A DNA stretch of 64,000 nucleotides, taken from Progne subis subis (Eukaryota > Chordata > Aves > Passeriformes > Hirundinidae). Under the pieces are notes generated by a model that was not told the DNA's origin, did not search any database, and was given only the letters and a program-made list of their open reading frames with translations. Below, piece by piece: positions 12,400-25,639 of the stretch; positions within the stretch are counted from its first letter, which is position 1, and each line of letters starts with the position of its first letter. A program made the translations under genes and the position numbers. The stretch is taken from contig JAKJHU010000062.1 of assembly GCA_022316685.1 (NCBI GenBank), positions 1,759,501 through 1,823,500 of the forward strand, read 5' to 3'.

Positions 12400-13270
12400 G
12401 TCAATTTTCATTTGAGTGAAAGCCCTTTATTTAGTATTAGCAATATATTTGGCACAATGTTCGCGCTGGTACTAAAACAAAATCAAAGGGGGAAAAAAAC
12501 CCGCCAGCCTCCTCAAGAAAGGAGCTTCCCAGACAATTCCAGAGCGCTGCTATGATGAGCTGCTCCAAAAGCTAAACACATAGATCACAACTTATTGGGG
12601 AAAGGAACAATAAAACGAACCAGCCTGAGCCATGAAGGGGTTAATTACGAGACCTGAGTTAAAGGTGTCCTCACAAGTAGGCACTTCATCAAGCAATGGA
12701 GTCAGGAAACAAGGGAGAATAGATGAAGGTGCTAGGGATAATAATGATGGCAAGTAATGATTTCCCTAGAGATGATCTGATCTATGGCCACGAGCAAAGA
12801 AAAAAGGCCAGAAAGTACTATAACATTACCTTGGAGTACTTAACAGACTCGAAAGCAGTAACCCGGTGTCAAAAAAAGGCCCATCACCCCGCTCATTTAA
12901 GGTAAAAGAGTTATGCCAAAGTACAAGGGGGGAATGCAAAATCCACATCTGAAATTAAACAGCTGAAAGGTATGATTTAACAATGCTCAAAACTCAATAA
13001 GCCAAAGATAAACAGCAAATTAGATGACTCAGTGTCAGGAGGAAAAAACATCTTCCATCGATCCCATCGTCAAAAATTAATCTGCCTGAGAATGCCCTCT
13101 GCTCCAATCCCAGAACTGATGAAGAGTGGAGGAATAGAGTAAAACCTATGTACTAGTGCTTCACCTTCAGGCTAGACCCTGATTACAATCTCCTGTGAGA
13201 CATTTCAGCATGAAGCGCCTCTCATGTTGGGACTGCAAAATTAAACTGCGATCAATACTTTACAAAAATA
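12400..13270. promoter_or_regulatory. Candidate conserved non-coding block
   Basis: Complex sequence without repeats. It contains GGGGTTAATTACGAG near 12638, GGAACAATAAAACG near 12603 (SOX-like), CGCGCTGGTAC-like CpG words near 12465, and GATGACTCAGTG near 13023 (AP-1/MAF-like). No open frame has gene-like features. The call is compositional and needs a multi-species alignment. Confidence 0.28.
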
Positions 13271-13337
13271 ATTGGGGAAAAATGTTCAGAAGTCGGAGCT
13301 GTGCTGTGTGGCCGACAAACATATGAAAGTTGCTGCC

Positions 13338-13359
13338 TTTTTTTTTTTTTTTTTTTTTT
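13338..13359. repeat. Poly(T) tract, 22 bases
   Basis: Pure T run on the plus strand with unique flanks. Confidence 0.9.
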
Positions 13360-14628
13360 GCCTTCCCTCCCTCCTCACCTTATCTTTCTGGGGGTTATTC
13401 TTCAGGATAGATCAGTTCAAAGGTGTCTCTTGATAATAGTGTTCTTCGAATAGTTTCACTCACCTTGTTAGGGAATTTCAGAAGCAGCAAAGCACTTACA
13501 GTGTACCAAGTGCATTATACTAATGCTGTGTCTTGAATCTCTCCCTCGCCCTTTTTTTTTTTCATTGTTGTTTCAATCTAATTTTGTATGCTTTTAATTA
13601 CTTTTTAAACAGTTGCCTATTTTTTTTTTTTTCCTGGCAAAACATTTCTTATTTTTATCTTACCATTGAAAAGAGTTAAATTCACACAGAAATAGGAATG
13701 CTTAAGAAAACACTGAATGTGCCTTGTGTTCCAGTAAAATCTTTCTGGAGATGTTAACACTTTCATCAACCTAAATGTCAAGATATGGAGTTAAATTTAG
13801 AGTAAAATATGTGTAAATAAAGCCATCCAAGTCTTCAGCAGCTCCTGCTGCAGATTCCACTGCTTTTCCAAGTGTCCTATCTTTGGTTACAGCGAGTACT
13901 AAAATCCAAACAAACTGGAAGCAAGCAGTCATTTTTAATTTCAGGCTCTCACAATTAATAGAAACTGAGAGAAAGTAAGAGCAGAATACGGCACCGTTCA
14001 AATTACTGCAGGATTTGGGGTGTGTGCACTGTTGGCAACAGATATTCTAGAGCTCACTTCTAAACCTGGCAGGTTTAGGAGTGTACTTAGGATAAGCCAA
14101 GCAATTTAATTGTTAGGACGTGGTACAGGATGCATCAAAAAAGGAGGTGCTCAAAATGTGTTTCTGGAATGTTACTGCCCAGCACAACACATCAAAGTGG
14201 GAAGGCGAGGCAAGAGCACACCTCAAATGTTCATGCTGGTGCAGGGTGCTCAGCCTGGGATGGATGCTCAGGAAATATTTCACAGAAGTCATCAGGCATT
14301 TGTTTGTTTTCGGTTTTTTTTTCCTGGCAGTGAGAACACCTTCAAAAATGAGAGTAAAACTCTTTGAGTTTCTTTTAAGTCCACCATGTGGTAAAACAAA
14401 ATAACTCAACGTAAATAATATCCGCAGATGACAAACACAAAACCTGCATTTTTTATTTTTTTTTTTGGAGTGGTAAAACACAGCAGGAGGTGTGGCTTTC
14501 TTAAGGAGGAGGGAAAGGGGGGAATCAGTCCTGAGGGATTTTATGAACCACAGCCAGATGCCTGCAATCCCCCAGAGGTGTGATTATCTCATGACAGCCA
14601 ATTTCATTGGAGTTGTCTCATCGCAATG
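13360..14628. other. Intergenic, no gene seen
   Basis: AT-rich sequence with short T runs at 13551-13562 and 13620-13632. Open frames on both strands between 14110 and 14480 overlap one another and match nothing I know. Confidence 0.55.
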
Positions 14629-14704
14629 GGAAGGAAGGAAGGAAGGAAGGAAGGAAGGAAGGAAGGAAGGAAGGAAGGAAGGCAGGCAGGCAGGCAGGCA
14701 GGCA
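14629..14704. repeat. Compound (GGAA)13(GGCA)6 microsatellite
   Basis: Thirteen perfect GGAA units at 14629-14680 switch without interruption to six perfect GGCA units at 14681-14704. Open frames reading KEGR or PSFL repeats across this are artefacts. Confidence 0.95.
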
Positions 14705-15507
14705 GGCTGGCTTTATTTTAATGGAGAGAGGAGATTTCACATTGGGCAGGGAAGAAGGAGAAAACAGCAAAAAAAGGCAGACTTGAATGCTGAGTATCTT
14801 CTCCAACTTGGTTTCTGTTGTTCCCACACAATATTTCCTCTTTTCTTTTTTTTTTTTAACTTTGACTACAAGAGACATTTTTTTCCCAAAAATCTAGATG
14901 GGTTTATTTGTCTCTAAGGAAAAAAATATGTAAGCAAGGAACAGTCACAATTACCCTGAGCCTGATTCTCAGCCATTTCTTGGGTCAGAATAACTGACAC
15001 TCATGCCTTTATCTCCTCAGGTTTCATCTAGTAGAGATCACAACTGTAATAAATTTCGGTAGCTTTAGAGGACAGAGATCAGCAGTGGACTTGGCTGAAG
15101 GTTTCACATAAAACAGAAACTCAAAGAATTGTATCTACTCAGAAATTTTGTAAGAAACTCAAAATCCATCAGAAGACTTGGAAATGTTTTAAGAGTATAT
15201 GGACTTTTTCCTCTGTTTTTCTGCTTTTGTAGTATACCACAAGCCACAGAAATACCTTCCTAGTTCTGAGCTATCCAATGCTAAAAAATATGACGTTCAT
15301 GAACCTATATTTTCCCAGAATTTGGGTGTGTGTTTAGAAAGAACATTTCTGATTATCCCCAGCAGATCTCAATGACTTACCTTCCTTTTGTCAAGAGAGA
15401 ATGTGGATTTATATACATTTAGATAAACAGAATCTTGTCATAGCATTATAGGGACATAAAAGGGAAGGGACATAAAAAAATTGTCTGGGGACAACAAAAA
15501 TTATCTT
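14705..15507. other. Intergenic, no gene seen
   Basis: Unique-looking AT-rich sequence up to the 3' edge of the minus-strand CR1. Confidence 0.55.
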
Positions 15508-15778
15508 GTTCCAACCTGCTGCCGTGGCAGGGACACTTTCCACTAGACCAGGTTTTTCAGAGCCCCATCCAACCAGGCCTTGAATATCCACAACTTCTCT
15601 GGGCAACCTATTCCAGTGCCTCACACTAAAGAATTTATTCCTAATACCAAATCAAAACCAACTCTCTTTCAGTCTGAAACCATTCCCCCTTGTCCTGTCA
15701 CTCCATGCCCTCATAAAGTCTCTCTCCATCCCCTTTAGGCTCCCTCTAGGTACAAGGAAGGCCACAACAACTCCTCTT

Positions 15779-15883
15779 CCCTTCTCCCTTCTCCCTTCTC
15801 CCTTCTCCCTTCTCCCTTCTCCCTTCTCCCTTCTCCCTTCTCCCTTCTCCCTTCTCCCTTCTCCCTTCTCCCTTCTCCCTTCT
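15779..15883. repeat. (CCCTTCT)15 satellite inside CR1
   Basis: Fifteen consecutive perfect 7-base units. It sits immediately inside the CR1 body and abuts the pentamer array. Confidence 0.95.
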
Positions 15884-15885
15884 CT

Positions 15886-16085
15886 CCTCTCCTCTCCTCT
15901 CCTCTCCTCTCCTCTCCTCTCCTCTCCTCTCCTCTCCTCTCCTCTCCTCTCCTCTCCTCTCCTCTCCTCTCCTCTCCTCTCCTCTCCTCTCCTCTCCTCT
16001 CCTCTCCTCTCCTCTCCTCTCCTCTCCTCTCCTCTCCTCTCCTCTCCTCTCCTCTCCTCTCCTCTCCTCTCCTCTCCTCTCCTCT
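15886..16085. repeat. (CCTCT)40 satellite inside CR1
   Basis: Two hundred bases of perfect CCTCT pentamer, followed by a slightly degraded unit and then CR1 sequence. All pyrimidine on the plus strand. Confidence 0.95.
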
Positions 16086-16238
16086 CCTCCCCTCTCTTCT
16101 TCAGGCTGAACAATCCCAATTCTCTCAGCCTTTCCTTGTAGGAGAGGTGCTCCATCCCTCTAACTCTCTTACTGGCCTCCTCTGGAGTTTCTTCAACAAG
16201 TTGATGTCCTTCCTGTGCTGGGACCCCAAAGCTGGCGG

Positions 16239-19200
16239 CATTTCGTACATTTAAATGCAGTTGCGTGTACAACCTTTCGCAGAAAACCAAAATGTTTGCA
16301 GATGTCTGAGACTGAACCTTTTCTGTACATTAAGAAAAATATTTCAGAAGTCTAAGGAGACGAGGTTGTTTGGCAATGCCTGCCCTAACATAATTATTTA
16401 ATGGATATTTTATGGCAGTACATAGAGGCCCTAAATGATAGTTGAGTTTCTCTGTGGTTGGCATTATACCTACTAAGAGAGGATCACTGCCCCCCAGGAA
16501 GTTTATAAACTAAATAAATAGGACAAAGATCAAGCCAAGAGGAGCATTATTATCTTCAGTTTACATATGGGGAACAGAAACACGAGGAGATAAAAATCTC
16601 TGAGTCCCACAGCGAGCCTGTGGCAAAGCAAAGTTCTGCTAAACCCTAATCCATTGCCAGCTTCTTACTCTCAGACACACTCTTCGAAAACAAGAAGCTG
16701 CCCAAGTCCTGCATGCAAAGGAAAGCTTGGGCAGTGAGTGAAAGAAGGAAACAGCAATTTACAACTGACATAGGTCATCTTCAAGCACAGATCTCAAAGA
16801 GCATTAGAGACAGGCAAGTCTCTCTTTTCCACAGGGTGAAAAGCTCAGGCAGAGGAAATCATCTGTAGCCTCCCAGTCAGTTTGAAAGCATAATATAGTC
16901 AAAGTCCACTGTCCCCTGAATCTAACTGGATGAGTCACGATTTTCTTCATCTTGCAGAGTCTCGCAGCAATAAAACATCCTCTCCACAGTGACTCTTGGA
17001 GTGCTTTCCGTTGTCACAAGATGCAGGACTAAAGAGGAGGGAGCAGGGAAAGTCACATTTTACATCTCCTGGATGTAAAATGTCTGTCTTTCCCCAGTCC
17101 AGTAGAAATTAACACAGCTCAGAAAGGCTTCCCTAATTTACCACGGCTTTGAATGGCTTGTGATCAGCCAGAGAAGTGGAATGCTGTGCCCTTTCCCTCT
17201 GTCCCAGCCAAGGGAATAGCGTGGGGTCATCATGCCAAACACGGGCTACATCCTTCCTGTGAGGTGTGTTCCACACAGGGTGATCAATCCAACCCTGTGG
17301 CTGCTTCCCAGCAGCTGAGCCAGCACAAAGAGAGCTGCACCAGGGCCCAAAAATGATGACGTCCCTCACAGCGGCCAACTTTTGTTCAAAGAGACATGAC
17401 AAACTTCTGGATTCTCTGTGTCTCACAGGCATCTGATCTCATCTGCCTTCAATAGTCTCTGTCTTTTAAGTTCACTAACGTTCTTGATGTTGCTGGGAGC
17501 AGAAATGGTAACAGCCAATTTATTTATTGTGGAAGGCACAAATTAGGAAAAAAATCCTACAACTTTATACTTAGAACATGGGGTATGGCTGCATGTGGGC
17601 CATCATGTTTTTAAATCACTGCTGTGCATTTGTATCAGGTAAAATTCTCAGATTGGAGTTGTCACCTGTTAGTTTATTTTCCTTTTCATTTGTCTTCCTA
17701 GTAAGGAGTTTTTGTGTCCTGTATAAGCCAAGACCAGAAAAAAGAGAAAGGAAAATAAGGTAAAAAAAGAAAAAAAAAAAAAAAATCAGGAAATAATAGC
17801 AGCATCACTCCATATTCTTTCCTCAAAAATTAGCTCTAAGTCACACATTAGCCATTAACTCCTTTGACCTGCTCCTCTTTGAAAGATAAGTTCCACTTTA
17901 GGTTTCAACCTAAACCTTCAGTAGCTTCAGCACTGACATAATCTTAATTGTTTTCTGTATTTCTAAAATGACACAAATGGGCGTTCAAAAGTAGATTACA
18001 GAAAAAAATACATTTTCAAGGTAAGCCAAATAATCTTAAAATCAGCTCTTGAAAACCACCAGAAATAAAAAAGCAAATGGTAGCTTCAGTAGTGATGATC
18101 TGAAACATTTAAATTAACTATATGCATTCAAGAAATCACTGTATCATGTGCTTAAACTGTTGGGTTCAAATGCTAATTGGAGTATAAGATGAGAAATCCA
18201 AACACAAGTCAATTTTGGTAAGAACGTGAATGCATTTATCAAAAAGATTTCAAAATGTTGATGTGAAGCCTCCTGGGATTGTTATGGATACACAGAAGAT
18301 ATGAACATAAAAACATAATTCATCTGTTCAAATTCCGATTCCATTCTGTTTATTTCAAGATGCAACAAATTTCTGCTCCTTCCCACTCTTCTTTTTTTTC
18401 ATTTTTTTTTTTCAATGATGAGCAGCATCTACTTTTTAATTGACCCACACAGATTTTCTGAGTCATGCCTTGGTGAATTACAGCAATGAAACAGCCAGAT
18501 AAATACAGGAGAAACAGAGAATATCACACCCCTTGTAAAGCAAAGGTTTCTGTGGCCACCCTTCTAAAAGACAGCTGCTTCAAAATGGATTTACCCTCCT
18601 CCACAGCACTTTGTTGCTCCCAAAATTACTTTTTATTTCAGAGTGGTTCAAAATATCCAAATGTCTGCACCTTCCACAGAATGAAGGGCACTCCAGATTA
18701 TTTAACTGTGGATGCTAACTAGGGAATTGCAGCATGAGGATCACTCCTAGCTGAAGAAAGAAAGAAAAAAGAACAGCTGCATGGTGGCTGTGCAAAGGCC
18801 AAAAGAGAAATTTTCTACCTTACCTGGAATAAAAAGCTTACCTCACGGTTTCTCGGTGGAAAATTCAAATGGAAGTCGTTTTGTTTTGGTTTTTTCTCTT
18901 GTAGTATAGAGAAAAGTGATTAACATTCTCAAAAAAAAAAAACAAAAACAATTTTCAATGAAAAAATGTTTTGAATGTTTTCAACCAGTCTCACTGGTAT
19001 GCGAACACTGCTTGATACCTCTGCTCAGAAAAAGTTGAACCCAGACCTTAAAGCCACAATAGTAACTGATGTATTTCCTGGAAATTTTGTTCCCCCAAAC
19101 ATCTAAAGGATATCAGATACAGACATTGAGCAATCCAGAATTACCTCCCCACTGAATAAAGGAGATGTATAAAACACGTTTTTAGGGTATGGATCAATGC

Positions 19201-20785
19201 CTTCATGTGAATATTCATATTCATTCAGTGACTACAATCCATCACCTCCACTGAATGAGAAAGAGCTCCCATGAAAAAACTCACATGATGAAGCCCAGGA
19301 AAAAAAAAAAAATAAAAAAAACTCTTTGCAACATCCCTTTATTAGAGAAATTATGATTTCCATTAGAGAAATTATGACTGCATGAATTTTCACAGAGCCC
19401 AAACAACAGAGCACTTGATCTTGTAGCTTTAAAGTTCTTTCATGCAGCGTTGGTTTTTTTGGTTGGTTTTTTTTTGGGTTTTTTTTTTTTTTTTTTCCTT
19501 TGTCAGTGATTATGTATACATAGCTTTCACAGGGAATACAGGATATAAGGGACAGTAAGTATGCTTCAGCATATGGTGAAACCATATGCTTGGCTGCTTC
19601 TCTGCCTATACTACTTTTATTTATTTATTTTAAAATATGTGATTCACATTATTAGTTCAGACCTCTCTAATTTGCATGGCCGTATACATGACAGATTAAT
19701 TATGCTTCATTTTTAAATATTTTTTTATTATTGTCTGGGGTTAAGGAGTGTGCACAAGACAGGAAAAGAAATGGCCTGAATTTCCCACTGATGTAAATGA
19801 AGAAAGCAACATGAGTGCTTCAGATCAAAGAACTAAACTTTCTATCATGCAGAAATCTTTGATATGTCAGACAGATTCTGAATCTGGGGTCCTCCTAATA
19901 TGCACGACTCTGCAGGAGTTAAAAAAGGGAAATCAACGAACCCAAAGATCTGGATTCTTAGTTCCTTGTCCAGTAAGCCACCAAAACGTGAGGAAACCCA
20001 GAAAACCTCTCTGTGTGCTGCTGAGGAGCCTGGCGAGGGAGGCAGGAGGAAAAGGAAAAATGCGAATTCCAGGGGGACCAGCATGTTTCTATTTAATTGG
20101 CTCATTTTGATCTAAAACCTTCCCATCACAAGTGTCGAGAGCAGCCTTGCAGCAGAAATTTTTCCCTAATTTTCCCCCACTTTTCAAACTACTTTGAGTT
20201 CAATTGGAAAGACACTCCAAAGCAAGGAATGGCCACGTGGCAAAGAAATCTAAAAAAATCACCAGGGTAAGTGCCATTATTCACCGTTCTGCAACAAATG
20301 AGCTTGTTAGATCACAGTCCAGTTGCTACAGAGTGGTGTCAGCCACCTCACTCTTTGTCTTGACTCAGTTTTCTCACTGTTCCCCTCCTGAAAGGCCAGG
20401 GACTTGATCGAACTGGGAAATCTCCCACCCTTTTTGATCAGACACTTCCTGTCATTACCTCTTCTGCAGGAGACGGGTGACAGCTCCCATTTGGATTGCT
20501 ACCTAAGGAGATCAGATGCCTGGTCTGAAATCCCTGCTTCAGCACAGACTTCTAATGGGAGCTTAAATGTGTCACTTTGCCTTTTGCACCTCAATTCCTT
20601 CACGGTAGCAGAGGAATCAGAGCACTTCCCCACCCCTGAGGGTTAGACTGTGGGGTGCTCCGAGGCCATGGGGACAGCTAAGTAGCTCAGCCAGGTGTAA
20701 GACTTTGATCTCCGGAGTTATCAATCCAGCATTTCAAAAGCATTTAACTCACAATGAGAGATTTCATGTTCTCAAGAAACAGTTC

Positions 20786-20787
<2 letters not shown>
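16239..20787. other. Intergenic, no gene seen
   Basis: About 4.5 kb without a supported gene. Holds an A run (17771-17784), an A/T-rich patch near 18930-18950, and T/G-rich pyrimidine-like sequence at 19450-19498. The GC-richer interval 17130-17440 has opposing open frames without recognisable products. Confidence 0.55.

Positions 20788-20838
<51 letters not shown>
20788..20838. repeat. Poly(T) tract, 51 bases
   Basis: Pure T run on the plus strand, the longest mononucleotide run in the window. The flanks are not a recognised retroelement. Confidence 0.95.
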
Positions 20839-20841
<3 letters not shown>

Positions 20842-23800
20842 GAAGTTTGATCATTATTTCTTTAAACAGCTTACAAAATCCCACATAGAAGTACCAGGAC
20901 TTGATCTTATTATCTGTCTTTTAATATAAACTCTCTGTTTTGGTGCAACGTGAGATTTGACCAAGAGGCATTACATCTATGCTGGCAGCAAGTCTGTGGA
21001 TGTTGATATGCCAGGCAGGAGGCAGGTGATTTTTCTGGAGACATCTCTCTCTTTCTCCAAGGGAAAACATGGAATAAAAAAAGCATAGAATGACCTTGCA
21101 CTAATAAGCCTCTGCCTGGAGACAATGATTAAACCTGGTAGCGCAAGGGTTGGTTTATGAGCAATATCAGCTAAGGCACTAATGAAAGTATCCCATTAAA
21201 AAATGTATAACTTAGGGACTTGTCTGTGCTGAGAAATGTGGCCACTGCCGTTGCTGCATTAGTGTGCTCTGAAGCACAAACAGGAAGGTACAGCCAGGTA
21301 CTGCAGCTGGCCCTTATTTCTAACTAAATTATCCAGCCAGAGGTCCTGCATACTTCATCAGCAGTGAAATCTGGATGTGAAATCAGCACTTCAAACCCAG
21401 TTCTGCCTCTAGGACTTTATTGGCCAAAGGTTTCTCCTCATCAAAGTAGCTGCAGTATTGCTCTCAAGTACTGGGACTAGTGTGTTGTGACTTGAACTGG
21501 TTTGTGCTGCACAAATGTCAATGTACTCATACAAAATGTTATTTTTACACTCAGGAATATCATAGGACAGGACCAATTTAACCTGGAAAACTACTTTCCT
21601 GTGATTTCAGGTTTTTTGGGGTTTTGGAGGGTTTTTTTTTTGAGAATTTTGGTTTTAACTAGGAAAAATATTGGTGAGAAATTCAAAACTGCTGCAACTG
21701 AGTTTGACCAGTGCCTCCAAAAGTTGCTCCACAACTAACAAAAAGAAAAAAAAAAAATAAAACAGAACCAATAAAAGTAGCAGTGGTCTGTGGAATAATA
21801 TAGGTCATGTACGATCCTTCTGCATTGAAAACATTGAAAATTATTGCTATAGCCATTCAAACCCTTTTTATTGTCCAAGCTGAATTAACAATTGAACATC
21901 AACTAAGGTTACTGAGTGTTTATTTCCCACCCATATCAGATTTAGCCACGAGCACGTTAAAACTACATTTGGAGAAGGGGGTTAAGAAAACAAACATTCA
22001 CTGCAGGGTAAAAAAAAAAAAAAAAAAGGTTCATTAAGCTATTTTTTAAGAAACTCGACCTTCTACACAGTAGAGTTCATATATTAATTTCTTTTACCAG
22101 GGCAAATTTGATGTTATCTATACTTTGCTAAAAATATTAAAGCCATTTTTAATGTGACCTAATGCACAGCAGTGTGGAAAGGCATCTTTTTGAAAAAGTA
22201 AATGAAAATCAAAACAGAGTTCTCTGTATAATTCTGACTTTCTTCCATGACTTGAACATACCTACTCAAAAAGTGAAATGAAAGAATCTCTTGTTTCTGA
22301 ATTTTTCTACAGTCTGTTGCAGTACTAAATTGCTAAAGTAGAAGAGTAATAAAAAGGAAAGAAGATCAAATTTATTTTCTAACACAAGGACTCTTTTTTT
22401 GCTCCTGGCCATGAAAGTTAAAGCAAAGCTTCCACAAAATATCAGAATGAGACACAAACAGCTGCTGCATCTCAGGTCTGTCTTACAGACTGAAATCAGT
22501 GATTTTCCTAAACCAGATAAAACAAACTTCAGAATGTGGGGCTTCTGTGTTAAAATTTGATTTTGAAGACAATTCTTCACACTCTTCCACTTGCACAGGG
22601 AACAAATTTTAATTCCCCATTTTTTAACTTGGTCCATCACAAATTATGACTTCATATTTTTTTTTATTTCAAAAAATCAAGAAAGAAATTAAAACATACC
22701 AGTCAGAACTTTGTACATAAACCCCTGGGTCACTGTGATATGTTTCTTTCTACCTTGAAACGCTTATTAATTTCCCTGCCACTGTGAATACACCAGATCA
22801 TCCTCTTGGGGTGACTGAACATGATCCAGTGTCCTTGGAGGACAGGAAGATTATTGGGGTCTGTGTCACGCTTTCCCCTTTAACTCCTACTCAGCCTCAA
22901 CAAGGATTTATCAGCGGGATTCAAAGCATCCCAACAAGGATTTAAAGTGGGTAAGGGCAGGGAAAAAGTACTCTGGAGCCTCAGCACTAAAGAGGGAACC
23001 TCCACACGTGCAGGAAAACTTCTGCACCTGTAAATACCCTCTCTACACTCTGTCACAAGAGCCCAGCTCTTCTGCATCCACGTCCTTCTGGTCTGGGTCT
23101 CTTAAGGAATTAAAAATTCACTGAAAATGACCGTGACAGTGAGTGAGCTCTTTTGCAATCCACGTGACCGTGACCATGGGAGGGTTTTTGTGCAGTCCAG
23201 TGTTGTTGTGCTTGGACAGCACAGTCCTGTTACTCCCCTAAAGTAAAGAGCCCTTGTGATTTAAGGGTGTGAGGTGGTTTCAGGGGTGTTGCAACCCTAC
23301 CAAAAGCCTAGGGTGGATAAAAGGAGTTGCCATGACATCCCTACTGTCTATTGGCTCAGTCCCTAAAGTAATGAACTACCAGTCCATTCTGAGATTATAT
23401 ATATTTTTCTTTTTCTGGAGAGAGATCTCGCTGATCCAGGAGGGATCTCAGGATCAAGCCATTATGTAGGTGAGAGGAGCAGATTTAGAGTGCAATACTT
23501 AAAAAACTGGCAGCACAAGCACACTCTCCTGCTGCGACCAAAACCTGAACAGCAGTCAGCTAATAATGTAAAACCCTGGTAGGATGCCAATGGAAAGAGG
23601 AATTATGTGCCTTCTCCTACCTAAATCTTTTGACTGCATCTGCACGTGGCTGTTCCTCTTGAAAGTAATGGCATTTGTTTCAGGAACTCACTGAAAGCCA
23701 AGGAAGGACTAAATCAACCCCAGAGCAGCTAGAACTGGGAAAGTCTCTGTACATCGTGCAGAAATCTCTGATGGCATCTGGTCTGCTTCAGTGGACCTGC

Positions 23801-25346
23801 ACCCCACAGAAGAAGTTAATTTGAAAACCCAAAAAGATAATTGTTGTTATGGCAACTGGTAACAAAAATACCAATTAGCAATTTTCAACATGTGATTGAG
23901 ACCCTGGAAATCTGTGTACTAACAAAAAATATCTAATTCTGAGAGGTTATCAGGCCTTGTACACAAATCTACAGCTCTGTCAGATAATTCCTAGGGATAC
24001 ACAAATTATCAATATTTGAAAACCACTGACTAAATAAAATTTGAGAGGCTGACAGGCCCGGAGGCCTCTGACTTTTCAATGATACAAATATAAAATTATG
24101 GTCTATTCTAAATTCTTTTCCATTCTGATAGTCCAAGATATCAGAGACACTGGTGAGGAATCATTATCAGGAACAGTAAACTCCAACCTTGCAGGAACAG
24201 CCAGAACTTTATTAAGATCCCTTTGGTCAGAGAAGTGCCTGAGACCTTGCCTAAGGAGTAATTCCATGTGATGGAATTAATTTTGTTAACAACCACAGCA
24301 ATTATTTTTGTATTTGAAAACATGAAACACTGTAGCTGAACTGCTACCCAAATTGGAGCCACTTCTGCATCAGGAATTATATTTTCTTACCAAAGAAGGG
24401 AAAATACAAAATGGCGTGGAGAATTATGATCACATATTATTTTGTTGCACCCAAAACGAAAATGCTATCCACAGGAAGAAAGTGACAACTCCCATTCTCC
24501 TACTCCAAATTTCTGTCTTGATGGTACACAACGGGTTAAAAACAGTATGGAGAAAATACTGTATTATTCAATCTTGCAATAAATTTCTGCAGGCAATATT
24601 CAGTAGCTCAGTTCAACCACCAGCCCCACTGGAGAGTTTTAGTGCTCTGAAGATTAAGATTAAATTCAGAAATAGCAAAGCCAAATTTTCTAGTTTTTCC
24701 AAGGGGCTGGGGGAGGATTATATATCCTTCTTACATGTACAGAATAAGTTTCCATTATTCAAGAGTTGTTCCATAGATCAGTCACAAAGACAAGTATGCT
24801 TTTTTCTGCAGTAAGCATGAACGCTACCTTTGTGACAGAGCGAGGTTTTGATAAACAGAAGCCTTTTAAACAACATTACAGAAGTGACCATTTTTTTCCT
24901 TCACACCCTTTCAAAGGGGCATTTTCAAAATGGCACACATGAAATACATACCAAACGATCACACCTTGGAAATTTACTCTTAAATGGCTTCTGTTGTAAA
25001 AAGGTAGTCAAATTTACACATCAGAGGAAGGCCAAACACAGGGAAAGCCTGAATATCCTCACATCAGTTTGCCACCACAGACTTCACTTTAGTTAAACCA
25101 CAGACCTCATTGGCATTATTCCTGGTTTTTGTCACTTGAAATGAAAAGTGAATCAGATATGAAACATTTTAGTGAATGGTGGTGCATTGGTGATAAAAGT
25201 GGAGTACTCTATCAAAGAATCGTGTGCATTACTAAGCTCATCTTGTTTCTACTAAATTATTTAATTCTCAGAAGAAGAATAGTCCCAAGCCAGAGAGTCA
25301 AAATCACTTCAAAAACAGACAATATATTAACATATACAGAAGGAAG
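20839..25346. other. Intergenic, no gene seen
   Basis: AT-rich unique-looking sequence with a T/G-rich patch near 21611-21643 and an A run at 22010-22027. The open frame at 24353-24814 (153 codons) has no recognisable domain, no splice-site support and amino acid use like translated AT-rich DNA. Confidence 0.55.
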
Positions 25347-25388
25347 AAAAAAAAAAAAAAAAAAAAAAAAGAGAGAGAGAGAGAGAGA
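25347..25388. repeat. A24 followed by (GA)9
   Basis: A pure A run (25347-25370) passes directly into nine GA units (25371-25388). Confidence 0.95.
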
Positions 25389-25614
25389 AGAGAATAAAGA
25401 GGTGGTATTTTGCTCTCTCCATCTAAAGACCTCAACACAATTTACCATCTTGAATTATGTCATCACATTCCTTGAAGGAAAAGTATTATATATATTTGGA
25501 GATGAGAATGCAAGATATAATAAGGACATAATTTTTAGAGTCACATATATCATTCGGGAGCCCCACTTGTAAACCATACTGAAAGAGCCGGAACTTCAGA
25601 AAAGCATTAGATTT

Positions 25615-25639
25615 AAAAAAAAAAAAAAAAAAAAAAAAA
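25615..25639. repeat. Poly(A) tract, 25 bases
   Basis: Pure A run on the plus strand with no preceding SINE-like body. Confidence 0.9.

Larger units (their letters stand above)
15508..16238 (-). mobile_element. CR1 LINE fragment, minus orientation, split by satellite
   Basis: The left part (15508-15775) reads as the reverse complement of a CR1 3' region: CCAACCTGCTGCCGTGGCAG, CACTTTCCACTAGACCAGG, CTGGGCAACCTATTCCAGTG and ACCATTCCCCCTTGTCCTGT. The right part (16093-16238) continues the same element with CAGGCTGAACAATCCCAA, CTCTCAGCCTTTCCTTGTAG and TGGCCTCCTCTGGAG. The two parts are collinear, with only the pyrimidine satellite between them. The long minus-strand open frame across it (15652-16290) is an artefact of the satellite. 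Confidence 0.88.

Noticed and set aside
15652..16290. 212-codon minus-strand frame rich in Glu-Arg-Arg-Gly repeats
   Set aside because: Produced by the CCTCT and CCCTTCT satellites inside a CR1 fragment; not a gene.
20705..20929. Open frame with a long poly-Phe segment
   Set aside because: Artefact of reading through the 51-base T run.
24353..24814. 153-codon plus-strand frame
   Set aside because: AT-rich composition, no motif or domain, no flanking exon structure.
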